Assembly (NCBI GenBank): GCA_938010385.1
Contig: CALLVD010000074.1
Location: 1-35,736 of the forward strand
Direction: 5' to 3'
Source: an uncultured Robiginitomaculum sp.
GTDB lineage: Bacteria; Pseudomonadota; Alphaproteobacteria; Caulobacterales; Maricaulaceae
Length of the DNA: 35,736 nt
Below the pieces are notes generated by a model that was not told where the DNA came from, made no database searches, and saw nothing but the letters and a program-made list of their open reading frames with translations. Position numbers and translations under genes: made by a program. Shown here piece by piece: positions 26,065 to 33,314 of this stretch. Every line of letters starts with the position of its first letter. Positions within the stretch are counted from its first letter, which is position 1.

Positions 26065-26640
26065 TTATCGATTTTCGCCCGGCACCCATTTTACATCGGC
26101 GCGGCCCATATCATTTTTCCACCGCGCCGCCACAAACAAAAAGTCTGAAACGCGGTTTAAATATGTCACAGCCAGCGGATTAATCGGCTCGTCAGTCATC
26201 AGCGCAACCGCGCGGCGCTCGGCCCGGCGGGCAATCGTGCGGGCCAAATGTAGATGCGCGCTTGCGGGACTTCCGCCCGGCAGGACGAAAGAATTAAGCG
26301 GCTGCAAATCCGCGTTCAACGTGTCTAAATCGCGCTCCACCCGGTCGATTTGGGTTTGAATAATGCGCAGCGCCCATTCTTCGTCTTTTGCGCCGTCATT
26401 AGGCTGCGGCGTCGCCAAATCGGCACCCACATCAAACAAATCATTTTGAATGCGCGAGAGCATGCCGTCCAGCATGGCATTATCAACATGCAGCCGCGCC
26501 ATGCCAATGACGGAATTAGTCTCGTCTACATCACCGTAAGCGCGAACGCGCAGGCTGTTTTTGGACACGCGCCGCCCGTCAGACAGGCCGGTCGTGCCGT
26601 CATCGCCGGTACGGGTGTAGATCTTGTTAAGCTTGACCAC
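26065..26640 (-). CDS. PduO-type cob(I)alamin adenosyltransferase
   Basis: A 191-residue enzyme that moves adenosyl from ATP to cob(I)alamin to give adenosylcobalamin. The N-terminal ATP-binding signature KIYTRTGDDGTTGL (residues 5-18) and the central FVLPGGSPASAHLHLARTIARRAERR with its conserved Arg are intact; NDMGRADVKW matches the C-terminal helix. It starts at GTG directly after the TAG stop of the HIG1-like gene with no spacer, so the two are translationally linked. Placement next to etfBA is a conserved alphaproteobacterial neighbourhood, perhaps because adenosylcobalamin-dependent methylmalonyl-CoA mutase and ETF serve the same fatty and branched-chain acid oxidation. Confidence 0.93.
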   Translation of the reverse strand: MVKLNKIYTRTGDDGTTGLSDGRRVSKNSLRVRAYGDVDETNSVIGMARLHVDNAMLDGMLSRIQNDLFDVGADLATPQPNDGAKDEEWALRIIQTQIDRVERDLDTLNADLQPLNSFVLPGGSPASAHLHLARTIARRAERRAVALMTDEPINPLAVTYLNRVSDFLFVAARWKNDMGRADVKWVPGENR

Positions 26641-26844
26641 CTAGCCCGCGCCTTTGGATTTGGCCGCAACGGCAACAAATAAAACAACGACAGCGATGCC
26701 TTGCGCGTAAATCCGCTTCCACATCCACTGATTAGACTTAATGCGCGCTTCTTCCGTGTTCTTCGCCAGTTGAATCATGCCCATAACCAGGGTGAACAGC
26801 ACGACCAAAACCGCCGCAATCATAATAAAATCCCAAATGACCAT
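26641..26844 (-). CDS. Twin-transmembrane small protein, HIG1-like
   Basis: 67 residues with two membrane helices (about 5-25 and 46-61) joined by a basic loop with the pattern NTEEARIKSNQWMWKRIYAQG. The Q-x-x-M-(W/R)-x-R-(I/V)-x-x-Q signature is that of HIG1 (hypoxia-induced gene 1) domain proteins, which in mitochondria bind cytochrome oxidase. Bacterial versions are short and of unproved role. A GGAG site 6-7 bases upstream supports the start. It leads the run with the adenosyltransferase and etfBA. Confidence 0.87.
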   Translation of the reverse strand: MVIWDFIMIAAVLVVLFTLVMGMIQLAKNTEEARIKSNQWMWKRIYAQGIAVVVLFVAVAAKSKGAG

Positions 26845-26955
26845 AGGGTCTCCTTTTCTTCTGCTTTTATATACGCGCGAGATGGCAAAAAGAAAGCTGC
26901 GGTGTTTTGTCGGGCGGGTTAAATTTTGCCGTTATGGTCTCAGGCTGTGCCGCCC

Positions 26956-27693
26956 CTAAGAAAACTCCCGAGTCTTAATCGCGCGCGGCAAAGGCTCATC
27001 CGGCTTTGCGCCCAGCAGGAGTTTCAGGTTTAACGCCAAAAACCCGGCCGCAACGCAGAACCAAATCAGCATCCAGCCCCGCGCCGGGATGAATTTCATG
27101 TTGGCTTCAAATTGCGCCAGATCTCCGCTCGGGCCGATGGCGGTATCCTGCAAAATATATATGACGCTGGCGATGCCGAGCAGCATTAAAATATCGCGGC
27201 CAAACCGGGTTTTAAACCCGATGAAAAACAGTGCGCCTGCATAGGCAAAAAGTATGGCTGTCGTGAATACGGATTTATACCAAATTACCGCCGTCAGGAC
27301 CATTGCAGCGATTAAAATGCCCAGAACCAGCTTGCTCCAAGACGGCTTTTTCGCCGCAATGTAAAACAGGATATTGCCAAAAATCGCGCTGCCCAGATAG
27401 CCGCCCATGATAACGACCGGGCGAAAGCCGCCGGAGGACCATGTCGCCCCGCCGGCCCCGGCGCCCGGCAGCAGCTCGACGCTGAGCACTTTGCCGCCGG
27501 TAAGCACCGCGCCGGCGGCATGACCGAACTCGTGCAGGAAGGTTACAAATATGCGGATCGGGTACAAAAGATGCCAGCCGGTACGGCCGCCGAAAAATGA
27601 CAGGCCGAGATATATGGCGGTCAGCAGCAAAACCCGAAACAGCAGCGCTTTGCGCGTATTTATATTCGGCGTCTCGGATTTAGACAGTCTCAA
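26956..27693 (-). CDS. M50-like integral membrane metallopeptidase
   Basis: A 245-residue membrane protein with about six or seven hydrophobic segments. Near the start of the second segment it has H54-E55-F-G-H58 (in FLHEFGHAAGAVLTGG), the zinc-binding HExxH of site-2-protease-like M50 enzymes, and then the FRPVVIMGGYLGSAIFGN motif typical of M50B-like proteins (PF13398). The more distal aspartate of S2P enzymes is not obvious to me. Substrate unknown. The start lies 2 bases after the ptsN stop, so it is the third gene of the hpf–ptsN–M50 operon. Confidence 0.82.
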   Translation of the reverse strand: MRLSKSETPNINTRKALLFRVLLLTAIYLGLSFFGGRTGWHLLYPIRIFVTFLHEFGHAAGAVLTGGKVLSVELLPGAGAGGATWSSGGFRPVVIMGGYLGSAIFGNILFYIAAKKPSWSKLVLGILIAAMVLTAVIWYKSVFTTAILFAYAGALFFIGFKTRFGRDILMLLGIASVIYILQDTAIGPSGDLAQFEANMKFIPARGWMLIWFCVAAGFLALNLKLLLGAKPDEPLPRAIKTREFS

Positions 27694-27695
27694 AT

Positions 27696-28175
27696 CTAGG
27701 CCGCTTCCCCGGCTTGGGCGTCAGACAGCAGGCTGTAAAGGCTCTCAGCCGTCGGGGCAGCGCGCAGGCGCGCGCGGGTTTCTTCGCGGCGCAGAAGGCG
27801 CGACACGCGGGCCAGTGCGCGCAAATGCTCCGCGCCGGCGTCTTGCGGTGCCAAAAGCATGACCGCCAAGTCGACCGGGCGATCATCAACCGCTTCGTAG
27901 TCAATCGGCGTTTCAAGGCGGGCGAAAGCGGCGCTCATCTGCGTCAGGCCTTCAATCCGCGCATGCGGGATAGCCACGCCGGAACCGATGCCTGTCGTGC
28001 CCAGACGTTCACGATCCATCACGGCGGACAATAAATCACGCGGCGTCAGGGACGTCTGCGCCACAGACGGGCAAAGCTTGGCCAGCTGCGTCAGCTCGCC
28101 GAGCAGCTGTTTTTTGCTGCCGGCGTGCAAATCTATCGCCACGCATTGTGGATGGAACAGCGCTTCAAGAGCCAT
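27696..28175 (-). CDS. ptsN: PTS IIA-like nitrogen regulatory protein
   Basis: A 159-residue EIIA-Ntr protein that receives phosphate from the nitrogen-related PTS (PtsP–PtsO) and regulates potassium, nitrogen and stress functions. The phosphorylated histidine is H71 in GSGVAIPHARIEGL. ATG 28,175 is chosen over the longer in-frame start at 28,211 because the former gives the usual N-terminus (MALEALFHPQCVAIDL) and follows AAGG. It is downstream of hpf with a 109-base gap, the common order in Proteobacteria, but rpoN is not in this window. Confidence 0.93.
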   Translation of the reverse strand: MALEALFHPQCVAIDLHAGSKKQLLGELTQLAKLCPSVAQTSLTPRDLLSAVMDRERLGTTGIGSGVAIPHARIEGLTQMSAAFARLETPIDYEAVDDRPVDLAVMLLAPQDAGAEHLRALARVSRLLRREETRARLRAAPTAESLYSLLSDAQAGEAA

Positions 28176-28284
28176 GGTAAAGACCTTAAATGTTGGATTG
28201 CGGCGCCCCATTACCGAATGCCCGCCGCGGCGTCAATGCCGCCGGACAGATTCCCCGGGGACAGGGCGGCGCCGGTTTCACAGT

Positions 28285-28857
28285 CTAAAGCTTTGCGCCC
28301 ATGTCAATCCAGCCGACATTGCCGTCCGTGCGCTTGAACACAACATTAACGCTGTCATTTTTGGCATTGCGAAAAACCAGCGCGCCGCCATCGGTCAAGC
28401 CCAGCTTTAACGACGCCATAGCCGGCGTCATCGTGGGCACTTTGGCGGTCGATTCTGCAATCACCATCGGCTCTGATGCCGGGGCGTTGTCATGCTCGTC
28501 ATCATCACCGTCGACAGGATTTTGCAAAATATACATAGCCATGGCTTCGGCTTTATTATCTTTTTGATGATCTTTGAGGCGGCGCTTATATCGGCGCAGA
28601 CGCTTTTCCGTATGCTCCATCGCTTCATCGGCGGCGGCGTAAGCGTCATCATTTTCGCCGCTGCCCTGCATGGACACGCCGGACGGCAGATTCACATCGG
28701 CAATGACGCGAAAACCGCTGCCCTCTTTAAAAATAGCCACATGCGCGTCGCCCTCCCGGTGAATATACTTATCCATCATCTCTTCCAGTCTTTCTGAAAT
28801 ACGCTCCCGAATGGCGGGGGACACATCGATACCTTTGTTGACGATTTGGATTTGCAT
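28285..28857 (-). CDS. hpf: Long-form hibernation promoting factor
   Basis: A 190-residue ribosome hibernation factor of the long type. Residues 1-100 are the S30AE domain (MQIQIVNKGIDVSPAIRERISERLEEMMDKY ... GSGFRVIADV ... DDAYAAADEAMEHTEKRLRRYKRRLKDH) that binds the 30S decoding site. A variable linker follows (about 101-130). Residues 131-190 are the dimerisation domain ending DSVNVVFKRTDGNVGWIDMG, which pairs ribosomes into 100S particles. It should act in stationary phase or starvation. It begins the hpf–ptsN–M50 group and is divergent from the 28,944 promoter. No clear hpf promoter was found. Confidence 0.95.
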   Translation of the reverse strand: MQIQIVNKGIDVSPAIRERISERLEEMMDKYIHREGDAHVAIFKEGSGFRVIADVNLPSGVSMQGSGENDDAYAAADEAMEHTEKRLRRYKRRLKDHQKDNKAEAMAMYILQNPVDGDDDEHDNAPASEPMVIAESTAKVPTMTPAMASLKLGLTDGGALVFRNAKNDSVNVVFKRTDGNVGWIDMGAKL

Positions 28858-28943
28858 AAAGCGGCCTTTCTTATTGTGACTTTACATCTGACCTTACCAC
28901 AGAACGGCCGGCCCGCGTAGGGGGCGCGGTCAAAATAAACAAT

Positions 28944-28971
28944 TTGACACAATTCGGGCGCGCTCTAAAAT
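28944..28971 (+). promoter_or_regulatory. Strong sigma70-type promoter with long leader
   Basis: Plus strand: perfect -35 TTGACA (28,944-28,949), 16-bp spacer, -10 TAAAAT (28,966-28,971). Start of transcription is expected near 28,978. The next credible start codon is at 29,124, so the transcript has a leader of about 146 bases. In that leader AACGCA (29,074-29,079) can pair with TGCGTT (29,091-29,096), followed by GTTTT; this could be a weak terminator or a leader hairpin. Confidence 0.62.
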
Positions 28972-29123
28972 TTGGCTAAACTGCGCATCGGTAACTGCCG
29001 ACAGCACTGTATTGCGCCGGTCGCACACGCTCCAAATCGCCCGACATTTCGCCCTCTTTAAAGGCTTTAACGGAACGCAGGGCCCGCTTTTGCGTTGTTT
29101 TAACATGTACAAAGGAGAGCCTA

Positions 29124-29291
29124 ATGACTGAGAAGAGTAAAACTGAGTTTGAAAAGACCCGGGACGCCGCCAACAAGGCGGATATGACCTCAAGCAAGGC
29201 CCTACAGGACGACGCGCTGACATCGGTTTCGGGCGTCAAAGCCTCTGTTAAGAGCCTGAATAAGGTGCTGGACCTGAAAAAGAAAAAATAG
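29124..29291 (+). CDS. Small Lys-rich protein of unknown function
   Basis: A 55-residue open frame starting ATG at 29,124, with a textbook AAAGGAGAG ribosome site 4 bases upstream, and ending TAG. The product is hydrophilic and helix-prone, with acidic and basic residues mixed through the first half and a Lys-rich end (VLDLKKKK). It has no cysteine, no membrane segment and no motif I know. A strong promoter lies 150 bases upstream and rpmI follows in the same direction. I recognise no homologue. The ribosome site and the fit between promoter and frame make it a likely real gene. Confidence 0.7.
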   Translation: MTEKSKTEFEKTRDAANKADMTSSKALQDDALTSVSGVKASVKSLNKVLDLKKKK

Positions 29292-29312
29292 CAGCGGGGC
29301 CGCTCCGCCCCC

Positions 29313-29340
29313 TTGCATTCACCGCTCCGTTCGCTATAAG
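29313..29340 (+). promoter_or_regulatory. Candidate rpmI–rplT promoter
   Basis: Plus strand: -35 TTGCAT (29,313-29,318), 16-bp spacer, -10 TATAAG (29,335-29,340). Transcription would begin near 29,347, giving a leader of about 92 bases before rpmI. The region just upstream (29,296-29,311) contains a GGGGC/GCCCC hairpin without a T-tract that may partly end the small-protein transcript. Confidence 0.55.
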
Positions 29341-29365
29341 CCGCAATCCCTCATCGGGAAGCAGC

Positions 29366-29421
29366 AACCTCGCAGGCTACAGGCATGCCTGCAGGTTCTT
29401 AAGGCAAAGCCCTCACGGGCT
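29366..29421 (+). promoter_or_regulatory. Structured leader of rpmI
   Basis: Two hairpins precede the rpmI ribosome site. The first pairs AACCT plus GCAGG (29,366-29,376, with a bulged C at 29,371) to CCTGC plus AGGTT (29,388-29,397). The second pairs AGCCC (29,408-29,412) with GGGCT (29,417-29,421). The second ends 7 bases before the GGAG site at 29,429. Ribosomal protein operons for L35–L20 are often controlled by L20 binding to leader RNA; that this one is so controlled is inference. Confidence 0.45.
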
Positions 29422-29438
29422 GAACAATGGAGACCGAA

Positions 29439-29639
29439 ATGCCAAAAATGAAGACCAAGTCGAGCGCCAAAAAGCGCTTTAAACTGACCGCGTCAGGCAA
29501 AGTAAAAGCCGGACAAGCCGGTAAACAGCATGGAATGATCAAGCGGACCAATAAACAGATCCGCAATAATCGCGGGACAACTGTCCTGGCCGATTGTGAT
29601 GCCAAAGTCATCAAGAAGAAATTCCTGCCAAACGGCTAA
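29439..29639 (+). CDS. rpmI: 50S ribosomal protein L35
   Basis: A 66-residue ribosomal protein with the universal start [23 protein letters not shown] and ending [11 protein letters not shown] 29,439 is the right start: the product then has the standard length, and GGAG lies 6 bases upstream. It is followed after 38 bases by rplT. Unlike many bacteria, infC is not directly upstream; the preceding gene is the 55-residue unknown protein. Confidence 0.98.
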   Translation: MPKMKTKSSAKKRFKLTASGKVKAGQAGKQHGMIKRTNKQIRNNRGTTVLADCDAKVIKKKFLPNG

Positions 29640-29677
29640 TCCCCTTTAAATCCTAATATCGACATCAGGAGACCACT

Positions 29678-30052
29678 ATGTCACGCGTAAAACGCGGCGT
29701 CACCAAGCACGCCCGCCACAAAAAAGTTATCGACGCCGCCTCAGGTTACAGAGGCCGCCGCAAAAATACCTTCCGCATTGCCAATCAGGCGGTCGAGAAG
29801 GCCGGCCAATACGCCTATATCGGCCGTAAGCTGAAAAAGCGCCAATTCCGCGCCCTCTGGATTCAGCGGATTAACGCCGCCGTTCGCGAGCACGGCTTCA
29901 CCTATGGCCGCTTCATCGACGGTTTGAACAAAGCCGGCATCGAAGTCGACCGCAAAACCCTGTCCGAACTGGCTATCTCTGAGCCGGCAGCCTTCAAAGC
30001 GCTCGTCGACCAAGCCAAAAAATCAGCGTCAAAGCCGCATACCGTCAAGTAA
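29678..30052 (+). CDS. rplT: 50S ribosomal protein L20
   Basis: A 124-residue ribosomal protein that binds 23S rRNA early in assembly. The start [25 protein letters not shown] and the core [37 protein letters not shown] are diagnostic. A GGAG site precedes the ATG. It carries a short C-terminal extension after [11 protein letters not shown] that is common in Alphaproteobacteria. It shares its transcript with rpmI and ends at a strong terminator. Confidence 0.98.
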   Translation: MSRVKRGVTKHARHKKVIDAASGYRGRRKNTFRIANQAVEKAGQYAYIGRKLKKRQFRALWIQRINAAVREHGFTYGRFIDGLNKAGIEVDRKTLSELAISEPAAFKALVDQAKKSASKPHTVK

Positions 30053-30079
30053 GCGCTTCGCAGATTTGAGAATAGAAAA

Positions 30080-30108
30080 GGCCCCGCAGGAATGCGGGGC
30101 CTTTTTTT
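30080..30108 (+). terminator. rplT terminator
   Basis: Eight-pair GC stem GGCCCCGC (30,080-30,087) with GCGGGGCC (30,094-30,101), loop AGGAAT and seven T residues. The stop codon of the convergent gene lies at the end of the T-tract, and the upstream A-run may let it also act on the minus strand. Confidence 0.95.
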
Positions 30109-30580
30109 ACTGCCCCATAACAATCTTGGCTGTTTTTTGTAAGACAGCCATCAGCGCCTCCGGTGATTGCCCCAGATCGGCCGGCGTTTTTTGCGCTTGG
30201 GCGCAGGCATAGACGCCTTGGACATGCTCCATGTAGAGCTTATCTTTTTCCATGGTCGGGCCGGTGAAGCCGGCGCGCCCGGCTTTTTGATTGTCTTCAA
30301 TCATCTGATCGACCTTGGCCTTATCCCAGCCGAAAGCGGCGGATTGGGCGTAGGTGTCGTCCATTTCGGCCTGCATTTTAGCGTCTTGAGCTTTGGAAAA
30401 TTTCATCAGCGCCGGCGCGATGTCGTCATGGCCTGCAAAGCGCTTGTCTTTCTCGACGGTGTTGGCCGTCATTTCTGCCAGAATTGCGCAATTGCCCGGC
30501 TTGGCATTGCGAGCCTGCGCAGGTCCGGCGGTTAATGCGCCAATAAAGGCAGCGGCGGATAAGGATTTCAGTAATTTCAT
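30107..30580 (-). CDS. Exported protein of unknown function
   Basis: 157 residues with a signal peptide (MKLLKSLSAAAFIGALTAGPAQA, cleavage at about residue 23). The mature part is mostly helical and charged, with two cysteines (in GNCAILAE near 30 and VYACAQAQ near 125) that could form a disulfide. Repeated charged segments (EKDKRFAGHDD, MEKDKLYMEHVQG) suggest a small periplasmic helical fold. I do not recognise a family. It sits alone between the rplT terminator and the DUF2959 gene. Confidence 0.75.
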   Translation of the reverse strand: MKLLKSLSAAAFIGALTAGPAQARNAKPGNCAILAEMTANTVEKDKRFAGHDDIAPALMKFSKAQDAKMQAEMDDTYAQSAAFGWDKAKVDQMIEDNQKAGRAGFTGPTMEKDKLYMEHVQGVYACAQAQKTPADLGQSPEALMAVLQKTAKIVMGQ

Positions 30581-30664
30581 AATGTGCGCCCCGTTTTGAC
30601 AAATGCCCGACGCTAAGCGCCCGGCCCGTTAAGACTATCGGCGCAAGCCCATACAATCTGTGAT

Positions 30665-31330
30665 TTATGTCACACGCATATCTTTAATGAAAGCATCGGC
30701 GGCGGATATCGAGCGCTCCATCTCTGCGATCAGGCGGGCCACATCCCCTTCCAAGCTTGACGTTTCTGTATCCAGCGCCGCAATCGCGCGCGCGTTCAGA
30801 TTATGTTTTAAATACAGGACGCGATCGCTGAACACGGAGAGGACCGGGTCCATAGAGGCCGTCGCAGCATCCATTTTGGCGGTCAGCGCTTCATATTGGC
30901 GCTGCGTTTCGCGTAATTGCTGCTCCGAGACGCGCCGAAGTCCGGCGTCGGAATAGCTGCTGAGCTCGCCTTCCCATTCTTTGAACAAATCGCGGGCAAC
31001 CCGTTTGACGGAAGCCACGCGGGCGCGAACGTCGCTCGCCTGCCCGTCTGCGCGTTTATAAGCTTTGCTCAGATCATCATAAGTGTCTTCGAGCGCGCCG
31101 CCGTCCACAGCCACAACAGAGCGAAATGCTTCCAAAGCGTCCTGAAACTCGTCCTTGGCTTCGGCTTGCGCTTTGGCAACGCCGGTGACGCGGTCCACAA
31201 GAATATCGCGTTTTTCTATCCCGAATTTTTCTTGGATATTATAAGCGGCTGTTGCGCATCCGGTTACCAGAACGGGAACGGGCATCAGCAAGGCCAAAAT
31301 AAGGGCGGGGCGTTTAAATACAGATGTCAT
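30665..31330 (-). CDS. DUF2959 lipoprotein
   Basis: A 221-residue protein matching DUF2959 by KFGIEKRDILVDRVTGVAKAQAEAKDEFQDALEAFRSVV near 36-74 and the long coiled-coil rest. The signal peptide ends in a lipobox (VTGC near residue 25), so it is probably lipid-anchored. Most of residues 50-215 is predicted by eye as helical coiled coil with heptad Leu/Ala/Val spacing. The family function is unknown. It lies downstream of the TPR gene with a 45-base gap and may share a transcript. Confidence 0.83.
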   Translation of the reverse strand: MTSVFKRPALILALLMPVPVLVTGCATAAYNIQEKFGIEKRDILVDRVTGVAKAQAEAKDEFQDALEAFRSVVAVDGGALEDTYDDLSKAYKRADGQASDVRARVASVKRVARDLFKEWEGELSSYSDAGLRRVSEQQLRETQRQYEALTAKMDAATASMDPVLSVFSDRVLYLKHNLNARAIAALDTETSSLEGDVARLIAEMERSISAADAFIKDMRVT

Positions 31331-31375
31331 GATTTTCCTTTTACGTCACAAGAACGGCCAATAAAGTCAGTTTTA

Positions 31376-32113
31376 TTACGGCGTTTTTATCGCGCCGGCC
31401 AATCGCATCGCTTCGCGAATTTCGCCGCGTACCAAGGCGCTCTCTACGCTCATATCGCTGCGCATGGCCTGCTCTATATCGGCCAGAGCCTCGTCGAGCT
31501 TGCCTTGGCGGCGGCGGGCATCGGCCCGGTAGCGCAGGGCTTTAATATTGCCGGGATGGTAAACCAGCGCGCTTGTCAGATCAATTTCGGCATAGTCCCA
31601 GCGCTCCATCTGCGCATAGGCCCGCGCGCGGGTCAGACGCGCGCCCAAATGTTTCGGCGATAAATCCAGCGCCGCAGCAGAGGCTCTGTGCGCGGCGGTG
31701 GCGTCCCCGGTCTCCAACCAGAAATCTGCGCTTTCCGTATAGCGGTCGGCGCGCATATCCGGCGTGCCGGCGCCAATGTCTGCGCCCATAGCCTCAAGCC
31801 GGTGGGCGGCTTCGTCTTTATGGCCGAGGGCAAACAAAGCCATAGCAACGCAGTGCGCAGCCCGGCGGCCGCCGCCGTCATTTTTCCAAATCAGGGCATC
31901 TTCATAGGCCAAGTCCGCATCCGCCGCGATCGCCGTTAAGCAGCCGTCATGGCGCGCGTCAAAATCTTCTATGGTCGACCAATGCGCCGGCGCAGGCTTT
32001 AAGGCTGCTGCAATGGGAATTTCCCCGCCGGCGGCTTGCGCTCCGGTATTTTGTGCCATGACAAAGCCGCCGAACACCGCTAGGCAGACCAAAGATAAAA
32101 GACGCATTTTCAT
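31376..32113 (-). CDS. Exported TPR protein
   Basis: A 245-residue secreted protein. A signal peptide (about residues 3-27, ending AQA or nearby) is followed by helical repeats of about 34 residues with TPR spacing, clearest at about 120-225: DAAHRLEAMGAD..., ATAAHRASAAALDLSPKHLGARLTRARAYAQMERWDYAEIDLTSALVYHPGNIKALRYRADARRRQGKLDEALADIEQAM. TPRs mediate protein binding; there is no catalytic domain. The start may be this ATG or the one two codons later. Partner unknown. It is divergent from the SDR–ABM gene with a gap of only 34 bases. Confidence 0.82.
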   Translation of the reverse strand: MKMRLLSLVCLAVFGGFVMAQNTGAQAAGGEIPIAAALKPAPAHWSTIEDFDARHDGCLTAIAADADLAYEDALIWKNDGGGRRAAHCVAMALFALGHKDEAAHRLEAMGADIGAGTPDMRADRYTESADFWLETGDATAAHRASAAALDLSPKHLGARLTRARAYAQMERWDYAEIDLTSALVYHPGNIKALRYRADARRRQGKLDEALADIEQAMRSDMSVESALVRGEIREAMRLAGAIKTP

Positions 32114-32147
32114 AAGCCGTCATTACAGCGGCAGGGATGAACGGGCA

Positions 32148-33314
32148 ATGCATAGCCGGGTTAAATTACAGCAAGACGCGGCGCGCGAAACGGCGTTGAT
32201 ATTAGGCGCAGGCTTTACGGCGCGCGCCCTGATACCCCATTTAATTGCGCGCGGCATGCATGTGATTGCGACGACGCGCAGCAATGCGCCGGACCTCGCG
32301 GCGCTTGGCGTCCCCGTGTTAAAATTTGAGGGCGAAGTTTCGGGCGATCTGCGCCGAGCGGCGGCTAACGCTGATTACATTTTATCCTCAATCGGCCCTG
32401 ATAATGGCGGTGACCCGGTGCTGACGTCCGGCCTGTTAAAAGATGCAAACCCGAAATGGGCCGGATACTTATCCGCCACATCAGTCTACGGTGATCGCGC
32501 CGGCCGTTTCGCGTTCGAAGACGAGCCGCCGACGCCGCTCACCGCGCGCGGGCGACGGCGCGCAGACGCGGAAATTGCCTGGATAGAGACGGGCCTGCCC
32601 GTGCATGTTTTTCGCCTCGCGGGGATTTATGGTCCGGGCCGCAGCCCGTTTGAGAAAATATTAAAAGGCGAAGCGCGCGCGGTCATCAAGCCCGGCCATG
32701 TCGTTAACCGCGTCCATGTCGACGATATTGTCCGCGCTGTTTTGGCAAGCATAGACGCCCCGAACCCGCAGCGCATTTACAATCTCGCCGACGACATGCC
32801 GGCCCCGCCGCAAGACGTCTTGGACTACGCCGCAGACCTGCTCGGCGCAGCGCGCCCGCCCCGCGTCAGCCCTGACGACCCCAATGTCAGCCGCATGGCC
32901 CGCACATTTTACGCAGAGACCAAACGCGTTGACACAAGCCGGGCGAAACGCGAACTCGGCTGGAGTCCGCAATATGCGGATTACAAATCCGGACTAAAAC
33001 AGGTTTTGCAGGCCGAAAACCGAGCGCGGGTCGGTGTGACGCTAACGGGCTATATCGATATTCCGGCCGAGGACTTATCGGGCGTGCAAGCCGCCCTGCC
33101 CGAACATATCCGTGCCACCCAAGACGAGCAGGGCTGCATCACATTTCGCGTCACGCAAGACGCCGACTTAGAAACTCGCTTTCACGTTTATGAGCGGTTT
33201 GAAAGCAAGGCAGCATTTGAAGCGCATCAGGCGCGGACGGCCGGCACGCGCTGGGCTGAGCTGACAAAAAATGCAGTGCGTTATTTTAACTGCTCAGCTT
33301 TCAATTCCGCTTGA
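32148..33314 (+). CDS. YeeZ-like SDR fused to an ABM-type domain
   Basis: A 388-residue protein with two parts. Residues 15-285 are an atypical short-chain dehydrogenase/epimerase (YeeZ-like): ALILGAGFTARAL carries the NAD(P) glycine motif and ATSVYGDRAGRF the Tyr motif, but the usual YxxxK lysine is not in place. Residues about 293-388 (RVGVTLTGYIDIPAEDL ... GCITFRVT ... RFHVYERFESKAAFEAHQART) match the antibiotic biosynthesis monooxygenase (ABM) ferredoxin-like fold, usually a separate small protein. ATG 32,148 follows AGGGA; a longer frame starting at 31,971 overlaps the divergent TPR gene and is not needed. The last 14 bases overlap the P-loop gene, and the final residues NCSAFNSA may come from inserted DNA. 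Confidence 0.8.
   Translation: MHSRVKLQQDAARETALILGAGFTARALIPHLIARGMHVIATTRSNAPDLAALGVPVLKFEGEVSGDLRRAAANADYILSSIGPDNGGDPVLTSGLLKDANPKWAGYLSATSVYGDRAGRFAFEDEPPTPLTARGRRRADAEIAWIETGLPVHVFRLAGIYGPGRSPFEKILKGEARAVIKPGHVVNRVHVDDIVRAVLASIDAPNPQRIYNLADDMPAPPQDVLDYAADLLGAARPPRVSPDDPNVSRMARTFYAETKRVDTSRAKRELGWSPQYADYKSGLKQVLQAENRARVGVTLTGYIDIPAEDLSGVQAALPEHIRATQDEQGCITFRVTQDADLETRFHVYERFESKAAFEAHQARTAGTRWAELTKNAVRYFNCSAFNSA

Noticed and set aside
29296-29311. GGGGC/GCCCC hairpin as terminator of the small-protein gene
   Set aside because: No T-tract follows; noted as a possible weak pause only.
29366-29421. Possible tRNA or small structural RNA gene in the rpmI leader
   Set aside because: No cloverleaf, no T-loop GTTCGA and no CCA end; the hairpins fit a leader better.
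31971-32147. Upstream extension of the SDR–ABM frame by 59 codons
   Set aside because: It would overlap the divergent TPR gene; the ATG at 32,148 has a ribosome site and begins a normal SDR N-terminus.
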